Positions 1-11,757 of a stretch of DNA of 64,000 nt are shown in pieces; the first letter of the stretch is position 1, and the number at the start of each line of letters is the position of its first letter. Both the position numbers and the translations under genes were made by a program. Under the pieces are notes generated by a model. The model had not been told where the DNA came from. It saw only the letters and a list, made by a program, of their open reading frames with translations, and made no database searches. This stretch comes from Varanus komodoensis (lineage: Eukaryota; Chordata; Lepidosauria; Squamata; Varanidae), in assembly GCF_004798865.1 (NCBI RefSeq), contig NW_025336416.1:2279172-2343171 (forward strand), in the 5' to 3' direction.

Positions 1-129
1 GTCTCTGTCTTCAGAATGGACTTGGATAGGCCTTCAAATGACTTCTGTGTTGCCTGAATTTAGATTCAAGGATAATCAGGAAATACTAAACCCATTTGTG
101 TGAAAGCTAACTTATAGCTTATTGGATAA

Positions 130-500
130 CAATGATGGAAAATGTGTGTGGATCACAGATCCCTATGCACCTTCCCACCCTTTAAGATCTGGTGCAGAGG
201 TCCTTCTTCAGGAGCCCTCCCTGAAGGAGATTAAGAGGGTGGCTACCTGGAGGAGGGTCTTCTCTGTGGTGGCACCCCAGCTCTGGAACCTGCTCCCCAG
301 AGAGGTTCACCTGGCACCGACTTTGTATTCTTTTAAAACCTTTTTATTTACCCATTACTTTAAAAGTTGATTAGGTTTTAATGTATGGTTTTATTGTTGA
401 ATGTCGTGCTTCATTTTTCACTCTGTTTTTGTTGTAAGACCATCCCGAGACAGTAGCAGTCAGACAGTATACAAGTTTTTAATAAAGAAATAAATAAAAA
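130..500 (+). mobile_element. L2-like LINE 3' end (ORF2 C-terminus plus 3' UTR)
   Basis: The plus strand encodes the end of an L2/CR1-group reverse-transcriptase protein, seen as the motif RRVFSVVAPQLWNLLPREV near 235-310, where most family members read AFSVAAPRLWNSLP. A stop follows at about 368, then an AT-rich 3' UTR with the phrase 'taagaccatcccgaga' (normally 'taagccgtcccgag') and a tail of AATAAA/AAATA units at 480-500. It is a 5'-truncated retrotransposed copy, not a host gene. The family assignment is from memory of the consensus. Confidence 0.7.
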
Positions 501-1167
501 TAGATTTCAGTCAAGAACCCTAACCTAACACATGTCCCTTGGTAGCAGGGCTTCTCCTTATGATCATTGTCATGCCAAGGCACTGTTTCCTTTGACATTT
601 CATCATTTTACAGAGGTCTCTTCTCTCCCCATTTCAGAGACGGTCAATAAGCCACAAGTTAATGTCCTTTCTTGAAGGAGAAACTGCTTGATTTCTCACA
701 GCAGAAGCAGAGCTTATCTATGGAATATAAGTGGGAAGGGCAGCTAGGAATTAATTTCGGTGCTGTTCCTAAAATCAGTTGTGTCTGAATGTAAGTCACT
801 GACACATCTCCAAGGAACTCTCCTGGATGCTGGATACTAGGAAAGTTCACTGTTGAACCTTAACAGTCTTGCCTTCCAATCCCCCTTTAAATAGAAAATG
901 GTCCTCTAGAAGCTTTTCAGAAGTAAGACAATCTCTGTAAAAGAGGACACATGTAATGCATGGGTCATCCAAGTTTCAAGATGCACCAAAAGATGGGACA
1001 AACCCACAAAGAATAGCAGATCCCTCCATTCAAAACAATATAAATTTCAGTAGCTACTTAGAATTGTCTTGGAGAAAATTGACAGGTTTCACTCTTTGGC
1101 AAGCAGAGAGCAAAAGTGAAGTAAACTCCAATTGTAGGAAGTCCTTCTTTAACTGATAGATCTCCAA
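501..1167. other. Unassigned noncoding stretch
   Basis: No repeat family or coding frame is recognised. The open frames here are short and overlap on both strands, as expected by chance. Confidence 0.5.
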
Positions 1168-1256
1168 ATTTTGCTGGACTCCAGCCAGAATGTCCAATTG
1201 TCAGGGAAGATGGGAGTTGTAGTACAATGCAAACTGTTGGGCCACAGTTTCCCCTA
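1168..1256. repeat. Half copy of palindromic 'gggagttgtagtc' repeat
   Basis: The words 'ttgctggactccagcc' and 'gatgggagttgtagtac', followed by 'gggccacag', match one arm and flank of a short interspersed palindromic repeat seen more completely at 4298, 39286 and 63158. The family is not named here. Confidence 0.35.
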
Positions 1257-3025
1257 AAGGTTGACCGTTCTGATACCGAATTTCTGAGTAACCTCTGTGT
1301 CTCAACAAGGTCACGTCTCAAAGGCTGACCCATATGGACCCACCAGAAAAGAGAACATAAACACAAATGAAGCAACAGGATAGCCTCTTGAAAGCAGATT
1401 ATCTGAGTGGATTTGACATGATATAGCAGAAAAGTGACATCCACACATCACATCATAGCAGTACTAATTACTGTCAAGGGAAATGAAAATGTTGCAAAGG
1501 TTAAGAAACACAGCACTGCGGGAGAAAGCAGCCTGATGATTTCAGGTCCTGAGGGAAACCACAGAACAGCCGCAAGATTTCTTCGCAAAGGCCTTGTTTC
1601 AGTCTGCTTGCCAAAATATCTTGGAGAGCCTTTTTATATTTGATCATTCATTTTGGATCGCTTCCTCTTGTTTCCCTCGTGCTTACATGCTCCGTCCTTC
1701 AGATTGGAGGCAGTAAATTGCGTTTTGTCCCAATGAAAGTACCACCTTCCTTACCTCCCCAGTTCTCTTTTGAAACAACACGGCAGTCAATGTTTCCAGT
1801 GAGCGCAGCTGGCATGGTTTTCTTTTTAAGATTACTGAGGGGCCCAGATGGATGCTTGGTTAAGTAGCGTAGCTCATGAAAGTCAGGCCTAACACATCCC
1901 TTCACCTCGTTCCTGCTGTAATCCCTATTCAGAAGGTATTGGTGTACAAAATGAATATGGGAAGCAATATAGCCAGCTGATTGCAAAGCAAAGGCCTCTT
2001 AATCAGGAGAGAACGGGGAGATCTGGCAACCCTCAAGGAGAGGCCCAGGAAGCCAGCTGCTCCTCCGACAGCCCCAGACAAAGTGCCGTGTGTGCCGCCT
2101 GCCAGCTGAACTGCCTCTGAAAAGACGGGCAAAATCGGAAAAAAAGCACTTGGCAGATGCTGCATCCTGACAGGGCAAAGTCCTGATCTCAGCAACTGCG
2201 TGTTGCCTTTGCCAAGGAAAGCTCTTAATGGCTGAAGGCACTGCTGAGCCACACACTGAACAATGGGAGCCCAGAGAGAAAAGCTAGGAAAAATCTCAAG
2301 GAAAGACGGGCATCGAGGGTGGAAGAGGAGGAAGTGTATTGATTGACAGAGAGATGGATTTAAAGCTTTCTTGTGATGAGGCAGCAAATTTGGCTTCTGA
2401 CATGGAATATCTGGGATGGGGCTGAATGACCAGAAAGCATGCCCCATATTTAAAAACAAATGAACAGACAAGCAAACATCAAGTTTCTAGCCCACATGGG
2501 GCACACGTAGAATTGACATGAAGGATGCAATCTGTTCTTCAAAAACAATGACATGTGTATTGGTTAATGCCTATGCTAATAAGTTGAATAGAAAATTTTA
2601 ACACAGTGACAGTTCTTAGGAATTGTCTAGATCTATGATTCTTTTCCTCCACCAACTGCTACTAAGGTTTCAAACCGTCCTGAGAGCTTTACTGTCCAAA
2701 CATAGGTGGCAGTATTTCTGACTGTCACCTTTGCTGCTCATTTAGCTTGGAGAAAAGTTAGCAAACAGTTGCTGTTACGTTCAATTTTAGCTGAATCAAC
2801 GTGACATGAACTACCCCACTAATTGTGAACTCTGGGGGTGAATTACAGCTGCAGTGGAGTCAAAATAGCACAAGCATGAAACAAAAGGGGGGTTTCCAAA
2901 AGCTCGGGGGAAACGAAAGGTTTGTGGAGACACAATATATACTAACAATGAAACACCACTTCATCTTTTACTCCTTACAAGCTTTTCTGCATTGCGGGCA
3001 AAGACAGAAGGAATTGTAAGAAGCA
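1257..3025. other. Unassigned noncoding stretch
   Basis: No repeat or gene is recognised. The part from about 1,870 to 2,290 is less AT-rich and looks like ordinary single-copy sequence. A 180-residue open frame on the minus strand (1929-2471) has no domain or motif that I recognise and overlaps another minus-strand frame, so it is not called. Confidence 0.45.
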
Positions 3026-3241
3026 TTCAGTCAGATTCTGGCTGAACATCAGGGAAAACTTCCTGGCTGTTGGAGGAATATGACAATAGAACCAGTGGCA
3101 GAGGGAGGTTGAGGCATCTCCCACCCTGGAGGCATTCCAGATGCAGCAAGACAGCCATCTGCCAGAGCGGCTTGAACCTGGAGTCTTCCATTGACAGCCT
3201 TCTAGGGCCCTTCCAACTCTACTGTTCTATGATTCTATAAA
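3026..3241 (+). mobile_element. CR1 LINE 3' tail
   Basis: The sequence follows the CR1 3' region: 'catcagggaaaacttcctg', 'gagggaggttgaggcatct', 'ggaggcattccagatgcag', 'cttctagggcccttccaact', then the 3' end 'ctactgttctatgattctat', which contains the CR1 ATTCTATG-type terminal repeat. It is a 5'-truncated sense copy with no coding remnant. Confidence 0.85.
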
Positions 3242-3477
3242 AGGACTGTGAGTAAAAGTTACCATATCTGGAGGCAGGATGTTGTAAAATTCTGCAGATT
3301 AAGCCAGGCAATAGTATGATACAAACCTCCTCTAGCAGTAAATGGCTAAGGGGCAACCTGTCTCACCTGAAACATGTCTGGGTTTTAAGATCTGCAGGAA
3401 AGGCTCTTCACAGAACACCTTTACCTGCAGATATCATACATGAAAGCTCGTTCACCTGTTCAATGCAGGACTCCAGG

Positions 3478-3900
3478 TTTGTTTATTTTTATATTTATTT
3501 AAAAGCTTTTATATGCTGTCCTATCATATAAAAATCTCAGGACGGCTTACAATGCTTTAAAAGGGCAATTTAAAAGACAACAATTTCCAATAAGTGAATG
3601 AAAAACAAAACAATATTTAAAACAAAACAACAAACAGTAAATCACAAAACAAAGCAAGAGCGACTAAACGTTAAAAACTCTTAATTTTAAAATGTTTAAA
3701 GAAAAAGGTTTTGACCTGGCACCAAAAAGAGTATAGGCTTGGCACCAGGCAAACCTCTCTGGGAAGTACATTCCAGAGTCTCGGCGCCACGGCAGAGAAG
3801 GCCCTACTCTGAGTTGATGACCCTTCTGCCTCTTTTAGAGAGGGTTCCCAGAGCAGGGCTTCTCCCACAGATCTTAAGGTGTGCCCAGGTTTAGGCAAGT
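3478..3900 (-). mobile_element. L2-like LINE 3' end, antisense
   Basis: Reading the minus strand, 3898 to 3671 encodes an ORF2 C-terminus with the motif RAFSAVAPRLWNVLPREV. The 3' UTR follows toward 3478 and includes 'cctgagatttttatatgata' and an ATAAATA-type tail. It is the same family as 130-500 in the opposite orientation, and is 5'-truncated. Confidence 0.7.
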
Positions 3901-4083
3901 TGTCAGATCTTTTACTGTGTTGCCCTCACATTGCAGCAAGCGCTGTCTCAAATGCTACAACCCATTGTCTTGGCCTTTAGAAATGCTGCAAAGAGGTGAC
4001 ATTTTCCCTCCCAATCTTATCATACCACATCCCAAGGTCATCCTATGAAGCTGACCGTTGGGAGAATCAGGGCATCTTAAAGG

Positions 4084-4250
4084 AAACATAGAAATAGTGA
4101 GTCAGAAGGCGCCTCCTGGGCCAGCTAGTCTGGCCCCCGGCTCCACTCATGAAATGCCTACCATGTGCATGTCCAGCCTATCCTTGAACACCCTCACCAA
4201 TGGGGCTCCAGCCACCTCTTGTGGAAGCCCATTCCATAGTTGAGGTATGG
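4084..4250 (-). mobile_element. CR1-group LINE tail with TAGAAACATAGAAA end
   Basis: 'aggaaacatagaaatagtga' is followed by 'gggccagctagtctggcccc', 'catgtccagcctatccttga' and 'cttgtggaagcccattccat'. This is the antisense layout of a CR1-type 3' UTR, with the element's 3' end on the left. Two close relatives lie at 22284 and 22916 in the same orientation. Confidence 0.65.
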
Positions 4251-4297
4251 AATTCACTTGCACCAGCCTTTACCATCCCGATGGCCTTCAACAGCAT

Positions 4298-4376
4298 TTG
4301 AACTGCAACTCCCAGAATTCCCACCAGCAGGGCCATTGACTGGGAATTCTGGGTGCTGCAGTCCAAACATGTCCGG
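4298..4376. repeat. Short palindromic interspersed repeat
   Basis: The left arm 'ctgcaactcccagaattccc' (from about 4310) is the near-inverse of the right arm 'gggaattctgggtgctgcag' (ending about 4362), separated by a short spacer. Similar arm pairs occur at 39286 and 63158. This could be a miniature inverted-repeat element or the 3' part of another repeat. No target-site duplication was identified. Confidence 0.55.
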
Positions 4377-4404
4377 AAGGAGAAGGTTGACTTGCACAGT
4401 AGGT

Positions 4405-4640
4405 AGTGCCGGCATCAATGGGGATGGCTGTAAATGGGGAATGGAGCCATTTGTGGAGGATGGTGCTCCATGTGGGGCTTCTAGCCATGATGGCAACATG
4501 CTGCATCCCATGTCAGAGGCAGCTCGCTGGAGAATACAAGCAGGAGGGTGCTGTTTCTCACAACCTCCTGATGGATCGCCCACAGGCAGCTGTTCAGACA
4601 CAGTGTGAACACAGTGCTCATCAGATGACTCCATGATCTG
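4405..4640 (+). mobile_element. CR1 LINE 3' UTR fragment
   Basis: 'ctagccatgatggcaacatg', 'tgtcagaggcagctcgctgg', 'caagcaggagggtgctgttt' and 'cccacaggcagctgttcaga' follow the order of the sense 3' region of a CR1 subfamily common in reptiles. The very 3' end is not clear. No coding remnant. Confidence 0.65.
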
Positions 4641-5235
4641 GTGCAGCACAGTTCTTTTTAGCTTGCCTTTTCAATTTAGGGTGCAATCTTATGCATGTTT
4701 AGCAAGGGGAAAAAAAGAAATCTCAGTTTTCCCCATCAGACCTAGATAGATAAGAATGTGCCCATAGCCTATTAAAATATATAGCCTTCATGTACAGTGT
4801 TTTACTGGGCTTTTTATTGTTTGAAATTGTAGTAAACCACTGAGATGGCTTTCTACAAGATCAGAAGGACAGTCTGGAACCTCAGTCTTAACCTCCTCAC
4901 TCCATCTGTTCCCCTTTTTCTTTACCTCCCACCTCTTCCTTTTCCTGGTCTTTCTTTCATCAGCTCCTCTGAAGGAATGCAAAAAACCAACACAGCCAAC
5001 AAACCACAGCCATCCATACAACTGTGCCCCATCCCTGTTTTCCCCTGTTCTTGCTACAGTGCTGAAATGAGCCAAAATGACTTATTTCATTGCCTTTCAC
5101 CCATCCCCGGCACTCTTCTTCCAAAATAAATAAATAAAAGCCATCTGCTCGAGCAACTAACTTGCCAGTTATCAGCCCAGAGCGATCAGAAACTGCCAGA
5201 GATTTGGGGGGGGGGGCACAGAAGGAGGGGTGCAT
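4641..5235. other. Unassigned noncoding stretch
   Basis: No recognised repeat, apart from a short G run (G9 or longer) near 5206-5216. Open frames on both strands overlap each other and have no known motif. Confidence 0.5.
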
Positions 5236-5328
5236 GAAGGTATTTCAATGTATTTTATCATGTTGTAAGCCGCCCCGAGGTTTCGGCAAGGGGCGGCATA
5301 GAAATGTTATAATAATAATAATAATAAG
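5236..5328 (+). mobile_element. Young L2-like LINE 3' tail with (AAT)n
   Basis: 'tgttgtaagccgccccgagg' and 'ggggcggcatagaaatgtta' end in about six ATA/AAT units. Across roughly 78 bases this is almost identical to the reverse complement of the copy at 55031-55107. The visible differences are mainly at CpG positions, which points to a recent subfamily. Only the extreme 3' end was retroposed. Confidence 0.75.
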
Positions 5329-5340
5329 ATAGAAATGTTA

Positions 5341-5865
5341 GCAACGATGTCTTGTTGCGAGCTGCCAAGATTCCACCCTGCAAAGGCCTTAACCCACTTT
5401 GAAGGGAGTGTTTGCAACATAAACGGCCTTCAGTAAAATGAGAATGCATCAGATCAACCCACTCTCCATAACCTTGTTTTTCATGGATCTTGTATATGAG
5501 CACAGTACTTTTTTTAAAGGAGGGCTACAGAAAAGGGCAGCCTGTTATTCCCAGATGAACCTGCCCATCTGAAGGACGTATCCGAGGGCTTTTCTCTAAG
5601 GTGGTGCACTAGACACTCCTCTACTTTGGAGACCTGGCAGAGATCCACCATCTATTTGGTGTTGTCCTCTGGATGATGAGCTGTCTCAGTTCACATCCTG
5701 TTTAACATCAAAGAACCAAAAGACAGGAACCATGCAGGAGCTCTGACGTTGTGCCTCTAAAGTTTGCATCTGGACAGCAGACTGGACACAGGTCAACTCT
5801 TCTTGACTCTGATGAGACGCATTGTGCAGTTGCTGATACTTTGACTTTTGCATAAGCAAACAGTA
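5341..5865. other. Unassigned noncoding stretch
   Basis: Nothing recognised. It ends where the CR1 tail begins. Confidence 0.5.
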
Positions 5866-6425
5866 GAATCATAGAATCAGAGAATAATAGAGCTGGAAGT
5901 GACCATGAAGGCCATCAAGTCCAGCCCCCTGCTGTTGCAGGACACCACGTTACACCATCCCACTCAGAAGGCTGTCCAGTTTCTCTTTGAATGTCTCTAG
6001 TGTGGGAAAGCCCACCACTTCTCCAGACAGCTGGTTCCACTGTTGTATTGCTCTGACAGTGAGGAAGCTTTTCTGGCATCAGCAAGAAGAGATCTTGACC
6101 TTCCTCTTTGGGACAGCCTTTAAGGTACTTTTAGAGTGATACCAAGTCCCCCCTCAGTCTTCTCTTCTCAAGGCTGAACAAGCCCAGTTCTCTCAGTCTC
6201 TCCTCACAGGGCAGGGTTTCCAAACCCTGGATCATCTTTGTTGGCCTCCTCTGGACCCTTTCTAATTCATCTGCATCTTTCTTAAATCTTGGTGCCCAGA
6301 ACTGGACACAGTATTCCAGGTGAGTTCTGGCTAGTGAGGAGTATAGAGGAACTACTACTTCTTATGATTTGGAAGTAATGCTTCTGTTTAATGTATTCCA
6401 AAATAACATTTGCCCATAGCAGACA
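5866..6425 (-). mobile_element. CR1 LINE 3' end, antisense
   Basis: The left edge 'agaatcatagaatcagagaa' is the inverted CR1 terminal octamer repeat. It is followed by 'catcaagtccagccccctgc', 'ctcaaggctgaacaagccca', 'ggcctcctctggaccctttc' and 'ggtgcccagaactggacaca'. The last two are the antisense of the CR1 ORF2 C-terminus, which carries a RVQRRATK-type motif. The coding remnant is decayed. The copy is 5'-truncated at about 6425. Confidence 0.85.
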
Positions 6426-7985
6426 CATTGGTCCCCTCCTCCTGTTACATAACTCTTCCTTTTTTGCCCTTGTATAAATGGCCATCCTGTTCTCCTCAGT
6501 CTGGATGCTCCTTTGTTAGAGGTTAGGAGGGTGTCCCCTGGGTTTCTGCTATAATGTTACTTCAGCTCCAGTGTATTCTCCCCTGGGTTGCTCTCCCAGT
6601 GCCCAGTATAAGGAATTTTGCCTGGTTTCACTGATCAGTGCTATTGTCTGAGGTTCTCTTATCATCATTATCCTCACCATCACTCTGGTGTCATTTGGCT
6701 TTGTGTGTGCCTCTAGTCAGGCTAGGCTGGTACCTCCTATGTCAATGGATCCTTATTTATTGACCTTGATCTCTTCAGCTTTTTGGAGTTTCCTGTGCTG
6801 CTGAGCTCCACCCCCAAATTAGGCTTGCTGCCACAGAGCAGCAAAGATGGCACCTCTAAAGCTCAGAATAAAATAAAAGCTGCTATGTATTTGGAGAACC
6901 ATTTACACAGGGACCCCCAACCAACCCTGATCGCAGAGCATGGAGCAGAATGCTTCTTCCTACCATTATCATTTAATTCCCTAGGAGGGGAAGTCCTTGC
7001 AAAAATAAATCCAACAGAGATAATTCAGTTGGACAAATCTACGTAGGTTAGGTTCAGGGTTCTTGACCTTGCCTTCCTCATCGTTCGGCCAAGTGTCCTG
7101 TCTTTCACTGTGCAGTCCTCTCTCTGCAGCTTGGAGACTCCTTGGCTTCCCTCAGTTCAATAAAAGAAGCATGCTAGAGGCCCAAGATTTCAATGAACCC
7201 TTGATCCAATGTAATGGTGATGTGCTTCATGTACACTCTGGGTGCTTGATGTGCATCTGTCCTCTTAGAATCTCTACAAGGGTGCACTGAAGCACCACCT
7301 GGCCAAGATTTAGTGCACTTTTAACACTTTAACACAAGGTGGCCACCATGCCAAATTCCAAGGCATACATCATGTCTTTCCCCCACCTCCACACCCCCAT
7401 CCTGCCTGATTTGTCACTTTCTTTTCACAAGGAAGTGTTCAGGCCGCAATAGCAACTTTAAATTCAGAGGGAAACAGATATATCTCCCCTTCCTGCCTAA
7501 AGCACACTGGGGGAATTATTTCTTCATTTAGCATGATCTCTCCTCGTAAGCTTTCTCAGCTGCTGTGAACAATGCGTATCATCTGGGCCTGGAGGTTGCC
7601 AGAGGAATTATCCTCCTCTGGCTCACCTGTGCTAATCCAATCCTGTCCTTAGCTAGAGGTGCTCAGCAACATCTGGAAAGGGAATCTTAGTGCCTTATAC
7701 TAGAATTACAGAAAGCATAAGCTGAATATTTTGCTTATTGCTGCAGATTTGTTGCATCCTCCTGGCCGACTATCGGGACAAAATCTCCATACTGTTCTCC
7801 TGGAGATGGCTCCACGGACAGACTTAACATTTTTGGTAGGTGTTGTACAAGTGATGTATTTTCCTGCTGCCTGTTTGGTGGATGCTACAAAACACGCTCC
7901 GGGAATTAAGCAAGATTTGTCACCTTAGGCAAGTCACCACATCTTTCCCCCAACTGGTTCTTTTCACTTTTCAGAGTGAAGAATC
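6426..7985. other. Unassigned noncoding stretch
   Basis: No repeat family recognised. Short frames on the plus strand (6783-7046, 7063-7290) have no known domain. Confidence 0.45.
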
Positions 7986-7989
7986 CAGT

Positions 7990-8400
7990 TAAAGTTCATT
8001 TGCTCATTCATTCATTCATTATACAAGTTACCCTATAGTTAAAGCTCTCAGGAGGTACACATAATAAAAGCAAAACCAGTAATAAAACCGATAATAAATA
8101 ATTGCATCTGTTACTTCAGAAGTAGCACAAACTATTCACAATTAAAATTAATGATAAAAGATGGAGAAGGTGTTTTTAAAGCAACATTAAGTATATTAGA
8201 AATAGAGCAAGCAATAATGTTAAAAGGCCAGGGAAAAGCAAAGACATTGAAAAATCAACCAAGTAGATGCCAGGTAGACCTCTGAAGTGCAATCTTTCCA
8301 CAATTTGGGTGCCACTGTGGAAAAAGTCCACTCCTGGCTAAGCACCCACCGGATTTCAGTGTCTGGAGCACAAAGAGGGCAGTCCTTGAGGACAAACTCA
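7990..8400 (-). mobile_element. L2-like LINE 3' end, antisense, decayed
   Basis: The left edge is an ATTC repeat tail (8002-8018). It is followed by an A-rich inverted 3' UTR and then, near 8290-8400, 'tgggtgccactgtggaaaaa', which is antisense to the 'gccttctctgtggtggcacc' part of the L2-like ORF2 C-terminus. It is more diverged than the other copies. Confidence 0.5.
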
Positions 8401-10585
8401 GAATGTACTCAGAGACATATAGGAAGAATTTATTGAGTATCCAGAGGATAAAGTTGAAAATGGAATTTTATATTATGATTGTCTTTTCTGCTCCAAAGCA
8501 CAATTGAGGGATGAGGACAGATGGAGCAGATGAATTTTTAAGGGCTGTGGTCTTCTTTACCTGCATGAGATTCTTTTTCTTGTTATAGCTAAGACATTAT
8601 GTGTGTGGATAACATGAAAAGGATTGTTTGTCATGGGGACAAAATAAAGTGTCAGGGGGACAGGGAGGCAGTGTGGACTTGGTTTTTTGGCAGAAAGAGA
8701 ATATGGCTTGCCATGAGTGCAACCACAATGGAATCAGTGGGCTGAGGTGAAGCCAAGCTAGCTCCAGGCAAAACCAAGTGGAGTTGAAACCAAATCAGCA
8801 TCCCAAAGCACAGGATTGGTTATCAGGGTCTGAAAAGCAAATGAGGTCCAGATTTCCCAACTCGCAAGACTCCATAAGAGCTGCTCTCCCATATTGACCA
8901 CATTCTCTTTTTGCTTTGCTTCTCAAATGTCATTGTGTTTAAACCAATAACCTGTCAGGTTTTCTTCATTCTGCTCGCCCAGGTTTTGCTGTCGTGGATT
9001 TTTATTTGACGTTTCTTACAATCAAGCAAGTCATTATGGCCCAATGATGCTGAGACTTTTCTGAGCCTCTGGGGAAGAAAAAGCCCCTGCAGGTGCTTTG
9101 GGTGTTGGGGCCAAAGTGGACATGATGTTTGTCATGTGGCCAGTCCTAGCACAGTTGATTTTTCTTTAACAAACTATCCATTGCGTAGAGCTTCAGGCCA
9201 GCTATCCGTTAAGGAAAAATCAACCACGCAAGACCAAACAACGTGACAAATGTCAAGTCTGTGTTGGAAGAGAGAAAAATGTTCAAGTCTCTCCTCAGCC
9301 CCAAAGCTTGCTGGTGTCTAAAAATGGCTCGGATCCCAGCTACGCAGTTAGAAAATCCCTTTGACTTCCTACCTGGGAAGTCCACGTTCCCCTTCTTTTC
9401 AGCTAGTTAACTGCATCTTTGTGGCCAGAGGAGTCTCCTCTGAGAAGAGCTTTTGGGCACATTCTTCTGGTAGGAAGGGAGGAATTCAGAGCTAAGATTT
9501 GATGTATTTTCATGGGGCATCAGCCTTCCTGTCTCCAAGGTGTCAGACTGGCTATCTAGGTACTTTGCAGGACTGCAACCTTCTTCTCTGTCTTCCCACC
9601 CTGTATAGGATACCCAGATAGATGTCCTCTGAATTTGAAAGGCTAGGCATCCTGATTGGATTGCACTCTGGGTGACCTCAGACCAGGTATTTTGAGCTGG
9701 TCTCATGCTAAATAAAGGGTATGTGAGAAATGGAATTCCATCAAACCTTTTCCCCAGTAGATTTCCTCAAGGTGCATAACCCAGAAAAGGGCATGGGCCA
9801 ACATATACTTCATTGAGAAGGCCATATTTTTCCAGACATGCAATTTGCAAAACAGGGATGGAAGTGCATTGAATCAAATGTACACATTTGAAAAGTGTAC
9901 AAAGAAAAGTGCAAACTTTTAAACACATGTTCAGAGACACACTCTAGCCCAGATGCAAACAAAAAAGACAAACAGTTTAAAATACAAATAATTTAAACAA
10001 AACAGAAAACATGTTTTGCATTTAATTTTGTAAAAAACAAAAAATAGTATTCCACATGGCATCAAGAAATTAAAGAATTCCATAGAAATTGAATTTCCAA
10101 TTCACCCACAACAAGCCTAAAATATTTCACAGCTTTTTCAAGAGGGAGCTTTGAATGGCTCCCATTAAACTTTGAGGGACCACTGAAAATTCCTTAACAT
10201 GTGTCCTTTTTATATATAGGTTTGGTACTCTGAGAGAAATGCTGATCAAGTACTAATATCTCCTCTTTGCAACCCCACGGATCATAATTTCTCTGAGGAG
10301 TAGAAATCCTTAATCCATTTTGACATTGAAGGTGCAATGTTTAAACAGAGCAAAACGTTTGCTCCACTCCCATGCAGGCTTGCACATGGTGGGAGTCATC
10401 GGCCTTTTTCTGTCTAAATAAGCCTAGGCTTGCCCCCAAAGCCTCCCATTTTGTTGATGGGCAGACGGAATAGTTGTATGATTAGCTCTGTTCCACAAAA
10501 GAAAGCCACAAGGCCTTTTTAACACCGCAGCTAGACGTTTCGGGCATAATATTTAGCACCAGTCATAATAACTGAGAGTCAGAGT
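8401..10585. other. Unassigned stretch with AT-rich TGCAC-word tract
   Basis: Mostly unrecognised sequence. From about 9870 to 10060 it is AT-rich and full of related words such as 'tacacatttg', 'aaaagtgtac' and 'aaaagtgcaaac', like tracts at 15330, 56440 and elsewhere. No gene is seen. Confidence 0.4.
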
Positions 10586-10589
10586 GAAA

Positions 10590-10975
10590 ACCTCACCCAT
10601 CACACGGAAAATGTCAGAAGAATGGCTTTGAATCAGACAAGGAACCCTTAACCACATTTATTAAATTCTTTCCCTAATTCTGCTGAGATTACACAAATTA
10701 GCTTCCCTTTAATTGGCAGTTGCAAAATAGGCTCTGCAGGATCCTCTCCCTAATGGAAGATTTAAAATTCTATTAGTGGTGGTGACAGTGCTGTGGCTGG
10801 GTAGAGGTGGTGTTTGGCTGATCTTTTGCCTGAGACATTCAGGGTAATTGATGACAAGAAAGAAGAAGAAAGATGCCATTAGCTCAATGACTGATACTGT
10901 CCCTATTTTTAATTACATTAACCCATTCCAGGAGAGGCAGGTCATGAACAATATAGATTCAGTCCCAGATATTTC
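10590..10975. promoter_or_regulatory. Possible conserved noncoding element (inference)
   Basis: A repeat-free block dense in homeodomain-type cores: 'ttaattggcag' at 10709-10719, 'aaattagc' just before it, 'ccattagc' near 10877 and 'ttaattacattaacc' at 10909-10923. The look (AT-rich, no repeat decay, clustered TAATT cores) is what developmental enhancers often show, but conservation cannot be tested here. It may be plain single-copy DNA. Confidence 0.22.
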
Positions 10976-10981
10976 AGAATG

Positions 10982-10983
<2 letters not shown>

Positions 10984-11045
<62 letters not shown>
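10984..11045. repeat. (CT)31 microsatellite
   Basis: Uninterrupted CT dinucleotides over 62 bases. The absence of interruptions suggests a currently mutable, polymorphic locus. Confidence 0.97.
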
Positions 11046-11048
<3 letters not shown>

Positions 11049-11498
11049 AAATCAGAATTAATCAAATGGGTTCTGAATCAAAATGGATCCCTGAGTGCTT
11101 GTATTCTTGACGCCATGGGTGAGGGGCTCTTGGAGTTCCTCAGATCATCTCCATGGTCCTCCACAGCTGCAGGTCTAGAGTCAAGTTCTCAAGATGGTGG
11201 CAGAACTCACTGAAGAGAGGAGTTTCTCACCAACCCAGGTCACTGGTGTTTGAAGAACAGCAGAGAAAACAGTGGCAAGGCATGTCTGCCGCCTGCCAAG
11301 CAGCACTCACATGGCAGAGAGGGGCAGCCACTGTGCGGTAGGACTGGGAGGACCAGGATCTCCCAGCTTGAAATTCTATGAACATCACCTCAAAACTCTG
11401 GTCAGCTCACTCCCCTTCTCACTTGACACCCACTTTTCAGTCCATTCAAATGGGGAAGGTGCATGCACTCCCCCCATCCCCATTGACTACAGCACCAG
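11046..11498. other. Unassigned noncoding stretch
   Basis: Nothing recognised between the CT repeat and the GGCAA minisatellite. Confidence 0.5.
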
Positions 11499-11757
11499 AA
11501 GGCAAGGCAAGGCATGATGGCAAGGCAAAAGGCAAGACAAGATGGCAAGACAAGGCAAGAAAGGCAAGGCAAGATGGCAAGGCAAGATGGCAAGGCAAGG
11601 CAAAAGACAAGGCAAGATGGCAAGGCAAGGCAAGGCAAAAGGCAAGGCAAGATGGCAAGGCAAGATGGCAAGGCAAGGCAAAAGGCAAGGCAAGATGGCA
11701 AGGCAAGGCAAGGCAAGGCAAAAGGCAAGGCAAGATGGCAAGGCAAGGCAAGGCAGA
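11499..11757. repeat. GGCAA minisatellite with higher-order units
   Basis: The array is built from three related words: AAGGC (5 bases), AAGATGGC (8) and AAAAGGC (7). They recur in the order AAGGC, AAGATGGC, several AAGGC, AAAAGGC, giving longer units repeated with variable AAGGC copy number. No word contains a stop in any phase, so open frames run through it on both strands (including a 300-codon frame, 11378-12280). The encoded K/A/R/Q/D/G or L/P/C/A strings are artefacts of the repeat, not proteins. Confidence 0.95.

Noticed and set aside
1929-2471. 180-codon minus-strand frame
   Set aside because: Overlaps another minus-strand frame, has no known domain, and has a low-complexity hydrophobic/proline texture expected from antisense of purine-rich DNA.
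11499-11757. CRISPR array
   Set aside because: Units are 5-8 bases without unique spacers, in a vertebrate genome.
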